From: Rhodococcus zopfii NBRC 100606 = JCM 9919
GTDB lineage: Bacteria; Actinomycetota; Actinomycetes; Mycobacteriales; Mycobacteriaceae
DNA: 64,000 nt
Direction: 5' to 3'
Assembly: GCF_001895025.1 (NCBI RefSeq)
Contig: NZ_BCXI01000015.1
Coordinates: forward strand, 1-64,000
This document shows positions 49,502 through 60,000 of the stretch, one piece after another (position 1 is the stretch's first letter; every line of letters starts with the position of its first letter). The notes below the pieces were generated by a model. It was not told the origin of the DNA. It did not search any database and was given only the letters and a program-made list of their open reading frames with translations. A program made the translations under genes and the position numbers.

Positions 49502-50824
49502 TCACGCCTCGAGGATCGCGGTGACGCCCTGCCCACCGGCCGCGCAGATGGAGATCAGACCGCGTGCGGGCTTGCCGGTCTCCGCCTTCTTCTCGTGCAG
49601 CATCTTGGCGAGCGAGGCGACGATCCGGCCCCCGGTCGCGGCGAACGGATGCCCCGCCGCCAAGGACGATCCGTTGACGTTGAGCTTGCTGCGGTCGATC
49701 GAGCCGAGCGGCGCGTCGAGTCCGAGCCGGCCCTTGCAGTACTCGTCCGACTCGAAGGCCTGCAGCGTCGCGAGCACGACGGACGCGAACGCCTCGTGGA
49801 TCTCGTAGAAATCGAAGTCTTGCAGGGTCAGGCCGTTGCGCTTCAGCAGACGCGGAATCGCGTAGGTCGGGGCCATCAGCAGGCCGTCGCCGCCGTGCAC
49901 GTAGTCGACCGCGGCGGTCTCGGAATCCACGAGGTACGCGAGGACGGGCAGGTTACGGGCAGCGGCCCATTCCTCGGTGGACAGCAACGCCGCGGACGCG
50001 CCGTCGGTCAGCGGTGTGGAGTTGCCGGCCGTCATGGTGGCGTCGCCGAGCTTCGTGCCGAACACCGGCTTCAGCGTCGAGAGCTTCTCGACCGACGAGT
50101 CGGGGCGCAGGTTGTCGTCGCGGGTGAGGCCGAGGAACGGGGTGACGAGGTCGTCGAAGAACCCGCGGTCGTAGGCGGCGGCCATGTTGCGGTGGCTCGC
50201 GGCGGCCAGTTCGTCCTGGTCGGCGCGGGCGATCCCGAATTCCTTGGCGGTGATCGCGGCGTGATCACCCATCGACAGTCCGGTGCGGGGTTCGCCGTTG
50301 CGGGGGATCTCGATGCCCAGCATCGACGGGCGCACGTTGCCGAGCAGCTTGATGCGGTCACCGGTGGAACGCGCCCGGTTCAGTGACAGCAGGAATTCGC
50401 GCAGGTCGTTGTTGACGCCGATGGGCGCGTCGGACGTGGTGTCGACGCCGCCGCCGATGCCCGACTCGATCCGGCCGGCGGCAATGGCGTCGCCGACGGA
50501 GATGATCGACTGCAGGCCTGTGCCGCAGGCCTGCTGCAGGTCCCATGCGGGCGTGTGAGGGTTCAGGGGGCTGCCGAGCACGGATTCGCGGATCAGGTTG
50601 AAGTCGCGGCTGTGCTTGAGGACCGCGCCGCCGACGACGGCGCCGAGCTGTTCGCCCTGCAGGTTGAACCGGCTGATCAGGCCGTCGAGGGTAGCGGTGA
50701 ACATGTCCTGGTTCGAGGCGCGAGCGTACTTGCGGTCGGACCGGGCGAACGGGATGCGGTTGCCGCCGAGGATCGCGACGCGGCGCGACGAGCGCGCAGA
50801 GCTGGAACGGGCTTTGGTGGTCAC
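49502..50824 (-). CDS. fadA2: Acetyl-CoA acetyltransferase / thiolase FadA2
   Basis: This 440-residue thiolase matches the length I recall for M. tuberculosis FadA2. It cleaves 3-ketoacyl-CoA. Nucleophile Cys100 is in [10 protein letters not shown], His in [10 protein letters not shown] and [12 protein letters not shown], and the second Cys in [10 protein letters not shown] near the end. It is divergent from fabG4-htdX. The 14-bp operator TTACTCACGGGTAA (50872-50885) lies 47 bp upstream of its start, in the shared promoter. With FadE5, HtdX and FabG4 it completes a beta-oxidation or elongation-reversal set. Confidence 0.92.
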   Translation of the reverse strand: MTTKARSSSARSSRRVAILGGNRIPFARSDRKYARASNQDMFTATLDGLISRFNLQGEQLGAVVGGAVLKHSRDFNLIRESVLGSPLNPHTPAWDLQQACGTGLQSIISVGDAIAAGRIESGIGGGVDTTSDAPIGVNNDLREFLLSLNRARSTGDRIKLLGNVRPSMLGIEIPRNGEPRTGLSMGDHAAITAKEFGIARADQDELAAASHRNMAAAYDRGFFDDLVTPFLGLTRDDNLRPDSSVEKLSTLKPVFGTKLGDATMTAGNSTPLTDGASAALLSTEEWAAARNLPVLAYLVDSETAAVDYVHGGDGLLMAPTYAIPRLLKRNGLTLQDFDFYEIHEAFASVVLATLQAFESDEYCKGRLGLDAPLGSIDRSKLNVNGSSLAAGHPFAATGGRIVASLAKMLHEKKAETGKPARGLISICAAGGQGVTAILEA

Positions 50825-50871
50825 GTGTCGTCTCCCGATGTGCTGGTGGATGCGAACTCTGGCTACTATTC

Positions 50872-50885
50872 TTACTCACGGGTAA
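50872..50885. promoter_or_regulatory. Operator between fadA2 and fabG4
   Basis: TTACTCACGGGTAA is an exact match to TTACYCnnGRGTAA, the pattern also found before tetR (53854-53867) and, with one mismatch, before fadE5. It is in the 107-bp divergent gap, so one bound dimer could repress both fadA2 and fabG4-htdX. Confidence 0.8.
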
Positions 50886-50931
50886 GTTGTTGTCGACACC
50901 GCATGACGTCCGAACCAGAGAAGGTGGAATC

Positions 50932-52278
50932 GTGGCCGAAACCAAGGGTGCACCCAAGCTCTATGCCCAATTCATCACGTCCGCACCCGGAGCTTTCCTC
51001 GCCAAGCAGTTCGGGTTGCCCCAGCCGGAGAAGCTCCGCCGCTACCAGCCGGGCGAGCCGGCCCTCGCCGGCCCGGTGCTGCTCGGGGGCAACGGCCGGC
51101 TCGTCGAGCCGATCCGCGCCCTGCTCACCGACTACGTCTTCGCCGAGCCCGACGAGAAGAACTTCGGCGCCCTCGTGTTCGATGCGACCGGCATCACCGA
51201 GCCTTCCGGACTCGAGCAGCTGTTCACGTTCTTCCAGCCGGCCGTGAAGGGTCTCGGCCCGAGCGGCCGCGTCGTCGTCCTCGGCACCACGCCGGAGGAA
51301 ACGTCGTCGGTCGACGAGCGCATCGCCCAGCGCGCCCTCGAAGGCTTCACCCGCAGCCTCGGCAAGGAACTGCGCCGCGGCGCGACCGTGCAGCTCGTAT
51401 ACGTCTCGCCGAAGGCGCCCGCCGGACTCTCCGGTGCCGAATCGACCCTGCGTTTCCTGCTCTCGGCCAAGTCCGCGTTCGTCGACGGCCAGGTCGTGCG
51501 GATCGGCGACGGCGAGGCCACCGCGCCCGAGTCCTGGGACAAGCCGCTCGCCGGGAAGGTCGCCGTCGTGACCGGCGCGGCCCGCGGCATCGGCGCGACC
51601 ATCGCCGAGGTCCTCGCCCGTGACGGCGCGACCGTGGTCGCCGCGGACGTCCCGGCGGCGGGCGAGGCGCTGTCGCAGACCGCCAATCAGGTCGGCGGCA
51701 CGTCCCTCGCGCTCGACGTCACCGCCGCCGACGCCGGCGACAAGCTTGCCGCGCACCTGCTCGAGCGTCACGGCGGCGCCGACATCATCGTGCACAACGC
51801 CGGCATCACCCGCGACAAGCTGCTGGCCAACATGGACGCGGCCCGCTGGAACTCGGTGATGGCCGTCAACCTCATCGCTCCGCAGAAGATCACCGACGTG
51901 CTCGTCGAGAAGGGCGCCCTCAAGGAGGGCGGCCGCGTGATCGACGTGTCGTCGATCGCCGGAATCGCCGGCAACCGCGGCCAGACCAACTACGGCGCAT
52001 CCAAGGCCGGTGTCATCGGTCTCGTGCAATCGACCGCGCCGGTGCTGGCCGAGAAGAACATCACCGTCAACGCCGTCGCGCCCGGCTTCATCGAGACCGC
52101 GATGACCGCCGCGATCCCGCTCGCCACCCGCGAAGGCGGCCGTCTGATGAGCTCGCTGCAGCAGGGCGGCGAGACCGTCGACGTCGCCGAGACCGTCGCG
52201 TGGTTCGCGAACCCGGCGTCGGGCGCCGTCACCGGCCAGGTCGTGCGCGTGTGCGGCCAGTCCATGCTGGGGGCGTAG
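50932..52278 (+). CDS. fabG4: FabG4-type 3-oxoacyl-CoA/ACP reductase
   Basis: A 448-residue high-molecular-weight FabG. Residues 1-205 form an N-terminal flavodoxin-like domain without a cofactor motif ([19 protein letters not shown]). Residues 206-448 are an NADH-type SDR with [11 protein letters not shown] near 216, HNAG, Ser in IDVSSIAG and YGASKAG near 370. FabG4 reduces or oxidises 3-oxoacyl/3-hydroxyacyl thioesters. The GTG at 50932 has AGAAGGTGG upstream; the longer ATG frame at 50887 begins inside the operator region. The htdX start follows the stop without a gap, so the two are coupled. Confidence 0.9.
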   Translation: MAETKGAPKLYAQFITSAPGAFLAKQFGLPQPEKLRRYQPGEPALAGPVLLGGNGRLVEPIRALLTDYVFAEPDEKNFGALVFDATGITEPSGLEQLFTFFQPAVKGLGPSGRVVVLGTTPEETSSVDERIAQRALEGFTRSLGKELRRGATVQLVYVSPKAPAGLSGAESTLRFLLSAKSAFVDGQVVRIGDGEATAPESWDKPLAGKVAVVTGAARGIGATIAEVLARDGATVVAADVPAAGEALSQTANQVGGTSLALDVTAADAGDKLAAHLLERHGGADIIVHNAGITRDKLLANMDAARWNSVMAVNLIAPQKITDVLVEKGALKEGGRVIDVSSIAGIAGNRGQTNYGASKAGVIGLVQSTAPVLAEKNITVNAVAPGFIETAMTAAIPLATREGGRLMSSLQQGGETVDVAETVAWFANPASGAVTGQVVRVCGQSMLGA

Positions 52279-53136
52279 ATGGCCGTCATCGAACTCGACT
52301 CGGTGCCGTCGATCCTCGACGTCTACTCGCGCGCCGTGCTCTCCGCGTTGCCGGTCGTCGGCGCGTCCGGCACGTCCCTGCCCGACGACACGCTGCTGCT
52401 GCGGGGCGTGCGGGTCGATCAGGACAACCTCGCCGAGTACGCGAAGGTCTGCGGGCTGCGTTTCGGCGACACCCTGCCGATCACCTACCCGTTCACGCTC
52501 ACGTTCCCCGTCGTGATGAAACTGATGGTGTCCAAAGGATTTCCGTTCGCGGCCATGGGGTCGGTGCACGCGGAGAACGTGATCGAACACCGCCGCCCGA
52601 TCTCCGCCGGCGAGCCCCTGGACATCCGCGTGCACGCGGCCGATCTGCGAGAGCACCGCAAGGGCCTGCTCGTGGACGTCGTCACCGAGATCTCCGTGGG
52701 CCGTGAACCGGTCTGGCACCAGAGATCGACGTTCCTGCACCAGCAGCGCACGTCGTTGTCCGGTACCCCGAAGCCGGAACCGGAGCCGGAGCACATCCCG
52801 GCCGTGCCGACGTCGACCCTGCGGGTGGATCAGAAGACGATCGACCGGTACGCGGCGGTCTCCGGCGACCGCAATCCGATCCACGTTTCGAGGCTGGGCG
52901 CCAAGGCCTTCGGTTTCCCGCGCACCATCGCGCACGGCATGTGGAGCGCCGCAGCGGCGCTGCGTGCCGTCGAGGGCCGCATCCCGGAGAAGGTCACGTA
53001 CGCGGTGCGGTTCGGGAAGCCGGTGCTGTTGCCGGCCACGGTGAACCTGTACGCGCAGCACGTCGCGGACGGCTGGGACCTGTCCCTGCGGCATCCGACC
53101 GAGCAGTACCCGCACCTGAGCGCCACCTTGCGCTGA
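52279..53136 (+). CDS. htdX: HtdX-type (R)-hydratase / MaoC dehydratase
   Basis: This 285-residue double-hotdog MaoC-type dehydratase hydrates trans-2-enoyl-CoA to (R)-3-hydroxyacyl-CoA. The hydratase-2 motif is in the second half: YAAVSGDRNPIHVSRLGAKA, then FGFPRTIAHGMWSAAA, with Asp and His near 194-199. The first half is the degenerate hotdog (LRFGDTLPITYPFTLTFPVV). Length matches the mycobacterial HtdX (about 280). The ATG directly follows the fabG4 TAG. It is convergent with the TetR gene at 53215. Confidence 0.9.
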   Translation: MAVIELDSVPSILDVYSRAVLSALPVVGASGTSLPDDTLLLRGVRVDQDNLAEYAKVCGLRFGDTLPITYPFTLTFPVVMKLMVSKGFPFAAMGSVHAENVIEHRRPISAGEPLDIRVHAADLREHRKGLLVDVVTEISVGREPVWHQRSTFLHQQRTSLSGTPKPEPEPEHIPAVPTSTLRVDQKTIDRYAAVSGDRNPIHVSRLGAKAFGFPRTIAHGMWSAAAALRAVEGRIPEKVTYAVRFGKPVLLPATVNLYAQHVADGWDLSLRHPTEQYPHLSATLR

Positions 53137-53214
53137 GGCCGGGTACGGCACACCGACTTCGGGCGGACCGGGGCGCGATGGGGGCGTCCCGGTTCGCCCG
53201 ATCCGTTGCCGGGG

Positions 53215-53823
53215 TCAGCAGGACGGATCGCTGCGCTTGCGACCGGCCAGGCCGCGCCACGCGAGGTTTTCCAGCAGATCGGCAGCCTTGACAACGTCGA
53301 TCTCCCCGCCGGCGATGCGGTCGGCGACCGCCTCACCCGCACCGACCAGCGCGACCGCCATGATGTTGAAATCCATGTCCGGTTCGGGCTCGCGCGTGCT
53401 CGATTCGAGCAGGTGCGCGGTCAGTTCGATCAGCCGGTCGCGGCTGCCGCGCACCTGGCTCGCGAAGGCCTGCTGGGCGAGCGCCTGACGGTAGAGCACC
53501 ATCCACGAGTGGCGATGCTCGTCGACGAACCCGAGAAACGACTCGAGCGCGACCCGCAGTTGCGCACGCGGCGGCAGGGTGGGGTCGCCCGCCGGAGCCA
53601 GGGCCTCGACGAACCGCTGGCCCTCGCGGCCGATGCACGCGGCGAACAGTTCGTCCTTCGAGCCGTAGTACAGGTACAGCATCGGCTTGGAGATCGACGC
53701 GCGCGCGGCGATCGCATCCATCGAGGTTTCGTGGAACCCGTTCTCGGAGAACACCTCCACGGCGGCATCGAGCATCTGCTGTTCCCGCACCGCGCGAGGC
53801 AGTCGCTTGGTACCGCCGGCCAT
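53215..53823 (-). CDS. TetR family regulator, candidate repressor of fadE5, fadA2 and fabG4-htdX
   Basis: A 202-residue TetR protein. The DNA-binding domain includes REQQMLDAAVEVFSENGFHE and SMDAIAARASISKPMLYLYY. The C-terminal domain has ESFLGFVDEHRHSWMVLYRQ. It lies where Rv0238 lies in M. tuberculosis, next to lpqI and the htdX block. Its promoter carries TTACCCTAGAGTAA inside a longer perfect 10-bp-arm palindrome (53851-53870 region), and the same core appears at the fadA2/fabG4 and fadE5 promoters. I infer it autoregulates and represses all of them, probably with an acyl-CoA as inducer. Confidence 0.86.
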   Translation of the reverse strand: MAGGTKRLPRAVREQQMLDAAVEVFSENGFHETSMDAIAARASISKPMLYLYYGSKDELFAACIGREGQRFVEALAPAGDPTLPPRAQLRVALESFLGFVDEHRHSWMVLYRQALAQQAFASQVRGSRDRLIELTAHLLESSTREPEPDMDFNIMAVALVGAGEAVADRIAGGEIDVVKAADLLENLAWRGLAGRKRSDPSC

Positions 53824-53847
53824 GTCTCCTCCATACTGCTCGGGTAA

Positions 53848-53873
53848 CGCTCCTTACCCTAGAGTAAGGAGCG
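53848..53873. promoter_or_regulatory. tetR autoregulatory operator
   Basis: CGCTCCTTAC and GTAAGGAGCG are perfect 10-bp arms around CCTAGA; the core TTACCCTAGAGTAA is at 53854-53867. The centre CTAG is palindromic. The site lies 30 bp upstream of the tetR start codon. A half-site GGGTAA is at 53842-53847. Confidence 0.82.
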
Positions 53874-53907
53874 CTGCCGGGTTCCCCGGATTCCGATTCG
53901 CCGGAAA

Positions 53908-55098
53908 TCAGCAGCCGAGCGCGCCCTTGGCCCGCACGACCGTGCGCACCGCCTCGTCCACCCGCGCTGCCGGCAACGCACCCGACTGCACGGACTGCTC
54001 GAGATGATCGAGGACCGCGGGCACCTGATCGGTGGTCAGCCACAACGCCTGGTCGACTCCGGCGGTCAACGCGGCCTCCACGGCCTCGGCGATACCGTAG
54101 TTGTCCGTGATCGCGCGCATCCCGGACAGATCGTCGGTGAAGATCACCCCGTCGAACGGCGGCGCCCCGTAGCCGGTGCCGTCCCGCAGCAGCCGCACCG
54201 CCGCGGGGCTGATGCTCGCCGGCCGCCCGTCGGTCAGACCCGGCACGTCCAGATGGCCGATCATCACGGCCACCCCCGAGGTGACGAGTTCGCGGTACGG
54301 CACCAGATCGATCTGCTGCAGCTGCTCGAACGGCGGCGCGACCACCGCACCGGTGTGCGAATCACCCGACGCCGAGCCGTGGCCCGGAAAGTGCTTGAGC
54401 ACCGGCAGGATTCCCGCATCGCGCAGGCCGCGCGCGTACGCATCGGCGTACTGCACGACGACCTGCGGATCGTCGGAGAAGGAACGGTCGCCGATCACAT
54501 CGCCGTCCGGCCGGTCGGTCACGTCGACATCCGGCGCGAAATCCACGGTGATACCCAGTTCGCGCAATTCGCGACCGCGCTCGAGCGCCATCGCGTACGT
54601 CTCGTCGACCGTCATCGTCCGGGCCGTGACCCGCGCCGACGGATCCTCCCCGAGGAGCTCACCGACCCGGGAGACGCGGCCGCCCTCCTCGTCGATCGTC
54701 ACCATCAGCGGCAGCGGGCTCTGCGCCGCGACCGCGGGGATCTCCCGGTTCGCCAGCATCGACATGTCGGTCCAGCTGCCGATGAAAATGCCGCCGATCT
54801 GCTCCGACCGCACGACCGCGAGCGCATCCTCGGAGCCGGTCACCCCGACGTTGAGCAACTGTGCGAGTTTCTGCCGCAACGTCAGCGACGCGAGCAGATC
54901 GTCGCCGCACACCGGCGCGGACGCCGGCGCCGCAGGGGACTCCGGGAGGGACTCCGGGGTGGTCACGGACGCCGCGGATGTCGCGGACACGGACTCGCCG
55001 CCGGAGGTCGCGGAGACGCCGGGCGAGCCGTTCCCGCCACAGCCGACCGCCGCTGTCGCGGCCGCGAGCACGACGATCAGGCTGTGACGGATACGCAT
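53908..55098 (-). CDS. lpqI: LpqI-type lipoprotein glycoside hydrolase family 3 (N-acetylglucosaminidase)
   Basis: This 396-residue lipoprotein has a signal peptide with lipobox A-V-G-C (Cys20), then an Ala/Ser linker and a family 3 glycosidase domain. NagZ-type motifs are present: KHFPGHGSASGDSHTGAVV, with the catalytic His/Asp region, and FTDDLSGMRAI with the nucleophile Asp. GSWTDMSMLANREIPAVAA and VTIDEEGGRVSR are typical. It releases N-acetylglucosamine from muropeptides in peptidoglycan recycling. The ATG at 55098 starts the lipoprotein signal; a GTG at 55122 is an alternative. The gene precedes tetR on the same strand, as in M. tuberculosis. Confidence 0.88.
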   Translation of the reverse strand: MRIRHSLIVVLAAATAAVGCGGNGSPGVSATSGGESVSATSAASVTTPESLPESPAAPASAPVCGDDLLASLTLRQKLAQLLNVGVTGSEDALAVVRSEQIGGIFIGSWTDMSMLANREIPAVAAQSPLPLMVTIDEEGGRVSRVGELLGEDPSARVTARTMTVDETYAMALERGRELRELGITVDFAPDVDVTDRPDGDVIGDRSFSDDPQVVVQYADAYARGLRDAGILPVLKHFPGHGSASGDSHTGAVVAPPFEQLQQIDLVPYRELVTSGVAVMIGHLDVPGLTDGRPASISPAAVRLLRDGTGYGAPPFDGVIFTDDLSGMRAITDNYGIAEAVEAALTAGVDQALWLTTDQVPAVLDHLEQSVQSGALPAARVDEAVRTVVRAKGALGC

Positions 55099-55199
55099 GA
55101 ACGTCGACGGTAGCCGACCCACGCACAGTCGGCTCCCACAGCCCGCCGGGACCGGTAATGTGCACCTCGAGCAGCCGGTTTCGAACCAAGGGGTGTGCG

Positions 55200-55667
55200 A
55201 TGCCCGCAGATCTGATTCTCATTGCCTACGACGGCTCCGAGAACTCGAAACGCGCCGTCGAATACGCGGGACGCTTTCTCGAGTCCTGCCGCGCCGTCGT
55301 CGTCACCGCGTGGGAACCCATGGTCCGCCAGGCCGCACGGATGTCCGGACTCTCCGGGGTGATGCAACCGGAATGGGTGCCCGACGAGGACACCGAGGAC
55401 GTTGCGCTCACCGACGCCAGGATCACCAACTCCGAAGGCCTCGAGCTGGCCCGCTCGGTGGGACTGCACGCCGAAGGCCGCACCCTCGAGATCGTCAACG
55501 CGGTGTGGACGTCGATCATCGAAGCCGCCGACGAACTCGACGTCGACATCATCGTCACCGGAACCCGCGGCACCACCGGCCTGCGGTCCCTGCTGCAGTC
55601 CTCCGTCGCCGACCACGTGCTGCGCCACAGCCACCGTCCGGTGCTGATCGTGCCGCCGGGACGCTAG
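55200..55667 (+). CDS. Universal stress protein (UspA family)
   Basis: A 155-residue single-domain Usp protein. LIAYDGSENSKRAVEYAGRF (7-26) is the usual beta1-alpha1 and the ATP-type loop is VTGTRGTTGLRSLLQSS. Canonical G-2x-G-9x-G(S/T) has its last Gly replaced by Ser here, which may weaken nucleotide binding. HSHRPVLIVP ends the protein. It sits between lpqI and the isochorismate synthase gene, a spot with no Usp gene in M. tuberculosis as I recall it, so it is an insertion in this lineage. AAGGGGTGTGCG precedes the ATG at 55200. Confidence 0.85.
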   Translation: MPADLILIAYDGSENSKRAVEYAGRFLESCRAVVVTAWEPMVRQAARMSGLSGVMQPEWVPDEDTEDVALTDARITNSEGLELARSVGLHAEGRTLEIVNAVWTSIIEAADELDVDIIVTGTRGTTGLRSLLQSSVADHVLRHSHRPVLIVPPGR

Positions 55668-55707
55668 GCACACCACCGTCGCCGCCGGGCGATATCGTCG
55701 AGCGATC

Positions 55708-56790
55708 ATGGACGGCTTCCTGCTCTCGCGCCCCGATCGCACCCTCCGCACCACCGGAACCCGGCGCCTCTACGACACCACCGCCGCGGCGTCACGGGCA
55801 CTGCAACGCGACGAGGCCGACCTGATCGTCGGTGCCCTGCCCTTCGATCCCGAACGAATGCCCGCACTGATGCAACCCGAGACGAGCACCGTCACCGACG
55901 GGCCGTGGACCCCGCCCGCGGACCTCGATGCATTACCGACGGTGCGGGTCGTCGCGGAGACCCCGCAGCCGCGCATCCACGTCGCACGGGTACGGGCACT
56001 GATCGACCGGCTCTCACTGGGCGAGTTCGGCAAGGTCGTCGCCGCGCGTTCGGTGTCGCTCGAGGCGGACGGACCGCTCGATCCCCTCGCGGTCGCCGCA
56101 CGCATGGTCGCCCGGCACCCGACCGCCTCGACCTACGCCGTGGACCTCAGTGCCGCCGGCGAGCGCTACTGGGGACACACCCTCGTCGGCGCGACCCCCG
56201 AGGTGCTGGTGAGCCGCCGCGGCAGCACCGTCACGTGCCGTCCGCTCGCCGGGACGGCCGCGCGCTGCGCCGACCCCGCCGACGACGAGGCGGCCGGCCG
56301 GGAACTGCTCGCGTCCGCGAAGAACCTCGCCGAGCACGCGTACGTCACCGCGTGGATCCGCGACCGCCTGGGCCCGCTGTGCACCGACCTCGACATCCGC
56401 GACGTGCCGGTGCTGACGAGCACCCCCGACGTGTGGCACCTGGCGACCCCGATCACCGGGACACTGCGCGACCCGGCGACCGATGCCTTGACCCTCGCGA
56501 CGGTGCTGCATCCGACACCCGCGGTCGCGGGAACGCCCACCGAGGCCGCGCTCGCCTCGATCCGGGCCGTCGAGGGCGACCGCCGCTTCTACGGTGGTGC
56601 CGTCGGCTGGTGCGATGCCGCAGGTGACGGCGACTGGCTCGTCGCGATCCGCTGCGCGGAGATCAGCTCCGACGGGTTGCGCGCTCGCGCGTGGGCGGGC
56701 GGCGGGATCGTCGCCGATTCCGATCCCGGCGCCGAGCTCGACGAGACGACCGCGAAGCTGCGGACCCTGCTCGGCGCGCTCGGACTCTAG
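55708..56790 (+). CDS. Isochorismate synthase
   Basis: A 360-residue chorismate-utilising enzyme of the ADCS/isochorismate synthase type (EntC/DhbC/MenF). It has LGEFGKVVAARSVSLEADGP near 105-124, YAVDLSAAGERYWGHTLVGA, TPEVLVSRRG, the C-terminal SIRAVEGDRRFYGGAVGW and AGGGIVADSDPGAELDETTA. Gly-Gly-Ile-Val and Glu-x3-Lys at the end match the Mg/chorismate site. The product feeds menaquinone or catecholate/salicylate siderophores; no such genes are nearby. It is complete, 40 bp after the Usp gene on the same strand, so the two may be cotranscribed. Confidence 0.85.
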   Translation: MDGFLLSRPDRTLRTTGTRRLYDTTAAASRALQRDEADLIVGALPFDPERMPALMQPETSTVTDGPWTPPADLDALPTVRVVAETPQPRIHVARVRALIDRLSLGEFGKVVAARSVSLEADGPLDPLAVAARMVARHPTASTYAVDLSAAGERYWGHTLVGATPEVLVSRRGSTVTCRPLAGTAARCADPADDEAAGRELLASAKNLAEHAYVTAWIRDRLGPLCTDLDIRDVPVLTSTPDVWHLATPITGTLRDPATDALTLATVLHPTPAVAGTPTEAALASIRAVEGDRRFYGGAVGWCDAAGDGDWLVAIRCAEISSDGLRARAWAGGGIVADSDPGAELDETTAKLRTLLGALGL

Positions 56791-56884
56791 CTCCAGGCGC
56801 ACTGTGTGACGCGGGTGATACCTTGACGCGGTGCGAAACGGCGCGGGGACTTCCCGCGCCGACGTTGACGATGGGGAGATGGGC

Positions 56885-57058
56885 ATGGCGAAGTTCCTTG
56901 GACCCGGCCTGGGCAGCGCTGTGATCGGCGCCGTCCTCGGTGCTGCTGCAGTTTTCGGTGTAACCGCCGCGGTGCAGGACAACACCCGCCCGGAGATCGA
57001 CCGCAGCGGCAACGCCGATTCGTCCCTCCTGAACCAGGTTGAGTACGGCAGCCGCTGA
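56885..57058 (+). CDS. DUF2613 small membrane protein
   Basis: A 57-residue protein with one hydrophobic segment (GSAVIGAVLGAAAVFGVTAA, 11-30) and a polar tail (DNTRPEIDRSGNADSSLL). It matches the length and position of Rv0236A, the small secreted or membrane protein encoded just before aftD in M. tuberculosis. It may help AftD assemble or localise; that is inference. GGGGAG stands 6 nt before the ATG at 56885, while the ATG at 56879 abuts it. Its 3' end overlaps the aftD start by 20 nt, so translation is coupled. Confidence 0.82.
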   Translation: MAKFLGPGLGSAVIGAVLGAAAVFGVTAAVQDNTRPEIDRSGNADSSLLNQVEYGSR

Positions 57059-60000
57059 CGGCGCCGGTAACGCTGCGAGTTCACGCACTTCCTCCGGCGT
57101 GACGGCCCCGCACGATCCGGGGCCGTCCGCCGCACCCCTGTCGCGTCGCTGGTTGCTCGGGGCTGCCGCGGTGGCGTTCGCGCTGGCCTTCGCGCAGGTC
57201 CCCGGCCTGATCGTGGCCGACACCAAGTACGACCTGACGCAGAACCCGCTGGGGTTCCTGGCGCGCGCCTCCCATCAGTGGAGCAGCATCGCCCCGCTCG
57301 GGCAGGTCCAGAACCAGGCGTACGGCTACTTCTTCCCGCACGGCACGTTCTTCGCGGCCGGACAGGTCCTCCACGTTCCCCCGTGGATCACCCAACGGAT
57401 CTGGTGGGCGCTGCTGCTGATCGCCGGGTTCTGGGGCATCGTGCGGCTCGCCGAGGCACTGGGCATCGGGAGCCGCAGCTCCCGGGTTCTCGCCGCGGTG
57501 GTGTTCGCGCTGTCCCCTCGGGTCCTGACGACCCTCGGATCGATCTCGTCGGAAACCCTGCCGATGATGCTGGCGCCGTGGGTGCTGCTGCCCGTCGTCC
57601 GGTACGCCCGCGGCGATTCCGGGCGTTCCGCCCTGCAGCTCGCCGCACAGTCCGCGGTCGCGGTGGCCCTGATGGGCGCGATCAACGCGGTCGCGACCGC
57701 GGCGGCGTGCCTCGTCGCCGGCGTGTGGTGGCTCGCGCACCGGCCCAACCGGGCGTGGTGGTATTTCACGATCCGGTGGATCCCGTGCTGCATCGTCGCG
57801 GTGCTGTGGTGGATGGTGCCGTTGCTGCTGCTCGGCAGGGTCAGTCCGCCCTTCCTCGACTTCATCGAGTCGTCCGGCGTCACCACCGAGTGGACGTCGC
57901 TGGCGGAGATCCTGCGCGGCACCGACAGCTGGACACCGTTCGTCTCGCCGGAACGAATCGCCGGGGCGGTGCTCGTCACGCAACCCGCCGCGGTCCTCGT
58001 CACCGGTCTCCTCGCCGCCGCGGGCATGGCCGGTCTGGCAATGCGATCGATGCCGGCACGCGGCCGGCTGACACTGATCCTGTTCGTCGGGGTCGCCGGG
58101 CTCGGGGCCGGTTACGCCGGAGAGCTCGGTTCCCCGTTCGCCGATCAGGTACGCCTGTTCCTCGACTCCGGTGGGGCGGCGCTGCGCAACGTCCACAAGC
58201 TCGAACCTCTGGTCCGGCTGCCGCTGGTGCTCGGCCTCGCGCACCTGCTGCGGCGGGTGCCGCTGCCCGGGTCGGTGCCGTGGGGCCGCGCCCGCAACGC
58301 GTTCGCGCATCCCGAACGGGACCCCATGGTCGCGTTCACCACCCTGATCCTGGTCGCCGCGACCCTCGCGACGTCCCTGGCGTGGACCGGCAAGCTCGCG
58401 CCGCGCGGCGCCTACGACGAGGTGCCCGGGTACTGGCACGAGACCGCGGCCTGGCTCGGCGAACACACCTCCGACCGCGGCGAACGCGCCCTGATCGTGC
58501 CGGGCGCCCCGTTCGGCAGCCAGGTCTGGGGCCTGACCCGCGACGAACCGATCCAGGCCCTGGCCGAATCGCCGTGGGTCTCCCGCGACGCGGTGCCGCT
58601 GGTGCCGCCCGGCGCGATCCGCGCACTCGACTCGGTGCAACGGCTCATCGCCGACGGCCGGCCCTCGGACGCTCTCGCCGCGACGCTGCGCGGCCAGGGC
58701 ATCGGCTACGTGGTCGTCCGCAACGACCTGGACCCGGACACGTCCCCGGCCGCGCGCAGCGCGCTGGTACACCGCGCGCTCGACGGCTCCCCCGGGCTGG
58801 TCCCCGTCGCCGAGTTCGGCCCGGACATCCGGCGCGAACTCGGAGCGGACTTCGTCGCGGACGCCGATCTGCAACCCGACTATCCGGCGATCGAGATCTA
58901 CCGCGTCGACGTGCCGGAGCCGGCGCCCGTCGGCCCCTACGTCGTCGACGCCGCGTCGGTTCCGCTCGTGCAGGGTGGCCCCGAATCGTTGCTGCAACTC
59001 GCCGACGGTGAACCGCCGCTGGCCGGCCCGGTGCTGCTCGCCGCGGACGCGCGGCGCGCCGGCCTGCCCGTCGACGCGGTCACCGTCACCGACACCCCCA
59101 CCGATCGTGAAACCGACTACGGGCAGGTCGACTACCACTCGTCGACGATCCGGGCCGCCGACGATCCGCGGCGCACCCACAACCTGGTGCCGGACTATCC
59201 GGTGGCCGACACCGACCTCGTCCACGCCGAATGGGAGGGGGCCCGCATCGCGGTGTCCAGCGCCGCGTCGGACGCCACACAGCTCGGCGGCACCTCACCG
59301 GGCAGCGGACCCGCCACCGTCGTCGACGGCGACCCGACCACCGGCTGGCACAGCAACGGTCTCGAATCGGCGGTCGGGCAATGGCTGCAGATCGACCTCG
59401 ACGCCCCGATCGAGGCCGGGATGCTGCGCCTGACCACCAGCCCCGGCGCGCTCGGCGCGCCCGTCAAGTGGCTGGAAGTGGAAACCGACCGTGGCACCAC
59501 CGCCGTTCGGGTCGAGAAACCCGGCCGCGAACAGACGGTCGCGTTGCCGCTGGGCACCACGACGTGGATCCGGATCACCGCCACCAACACCGACGACGGC
59601 ACCGCCGGCAGTCAGTTCGGGATCACCGAGGTCGCGGTGGACGACTTCACCGATCGCGAGAACCCGCAGCGCATCGACATCCGCCGGCGCATCGTGCTGC
59701 CGCCGGTTCCCGAGGGCGCCGAGGTGCTCGGCTGGCAGCTCGGCCAGGAGTTCCCGGGCCGCGGCAGCTGCGTCGACACCCCGGATCGGGTGCGGTGCGC
59801 CCGCGGACTGGCGACGGCGGCGGAGGAACCGAACACGTTCACCCGCACCCTGTCGGTGCCCGCGGAAACCGAGGTCGCGCCGCAGGTGTGGGTGCGGATG
59901 CGTCCCGGCCCGGCCGCGGACGCGATCGCCGCGCCGCCGGAGCGGGTCACCGCGAGCGGACCCGCCGATGTCGTGGACCTGTCCGGCTCCGCGTTCGCCG

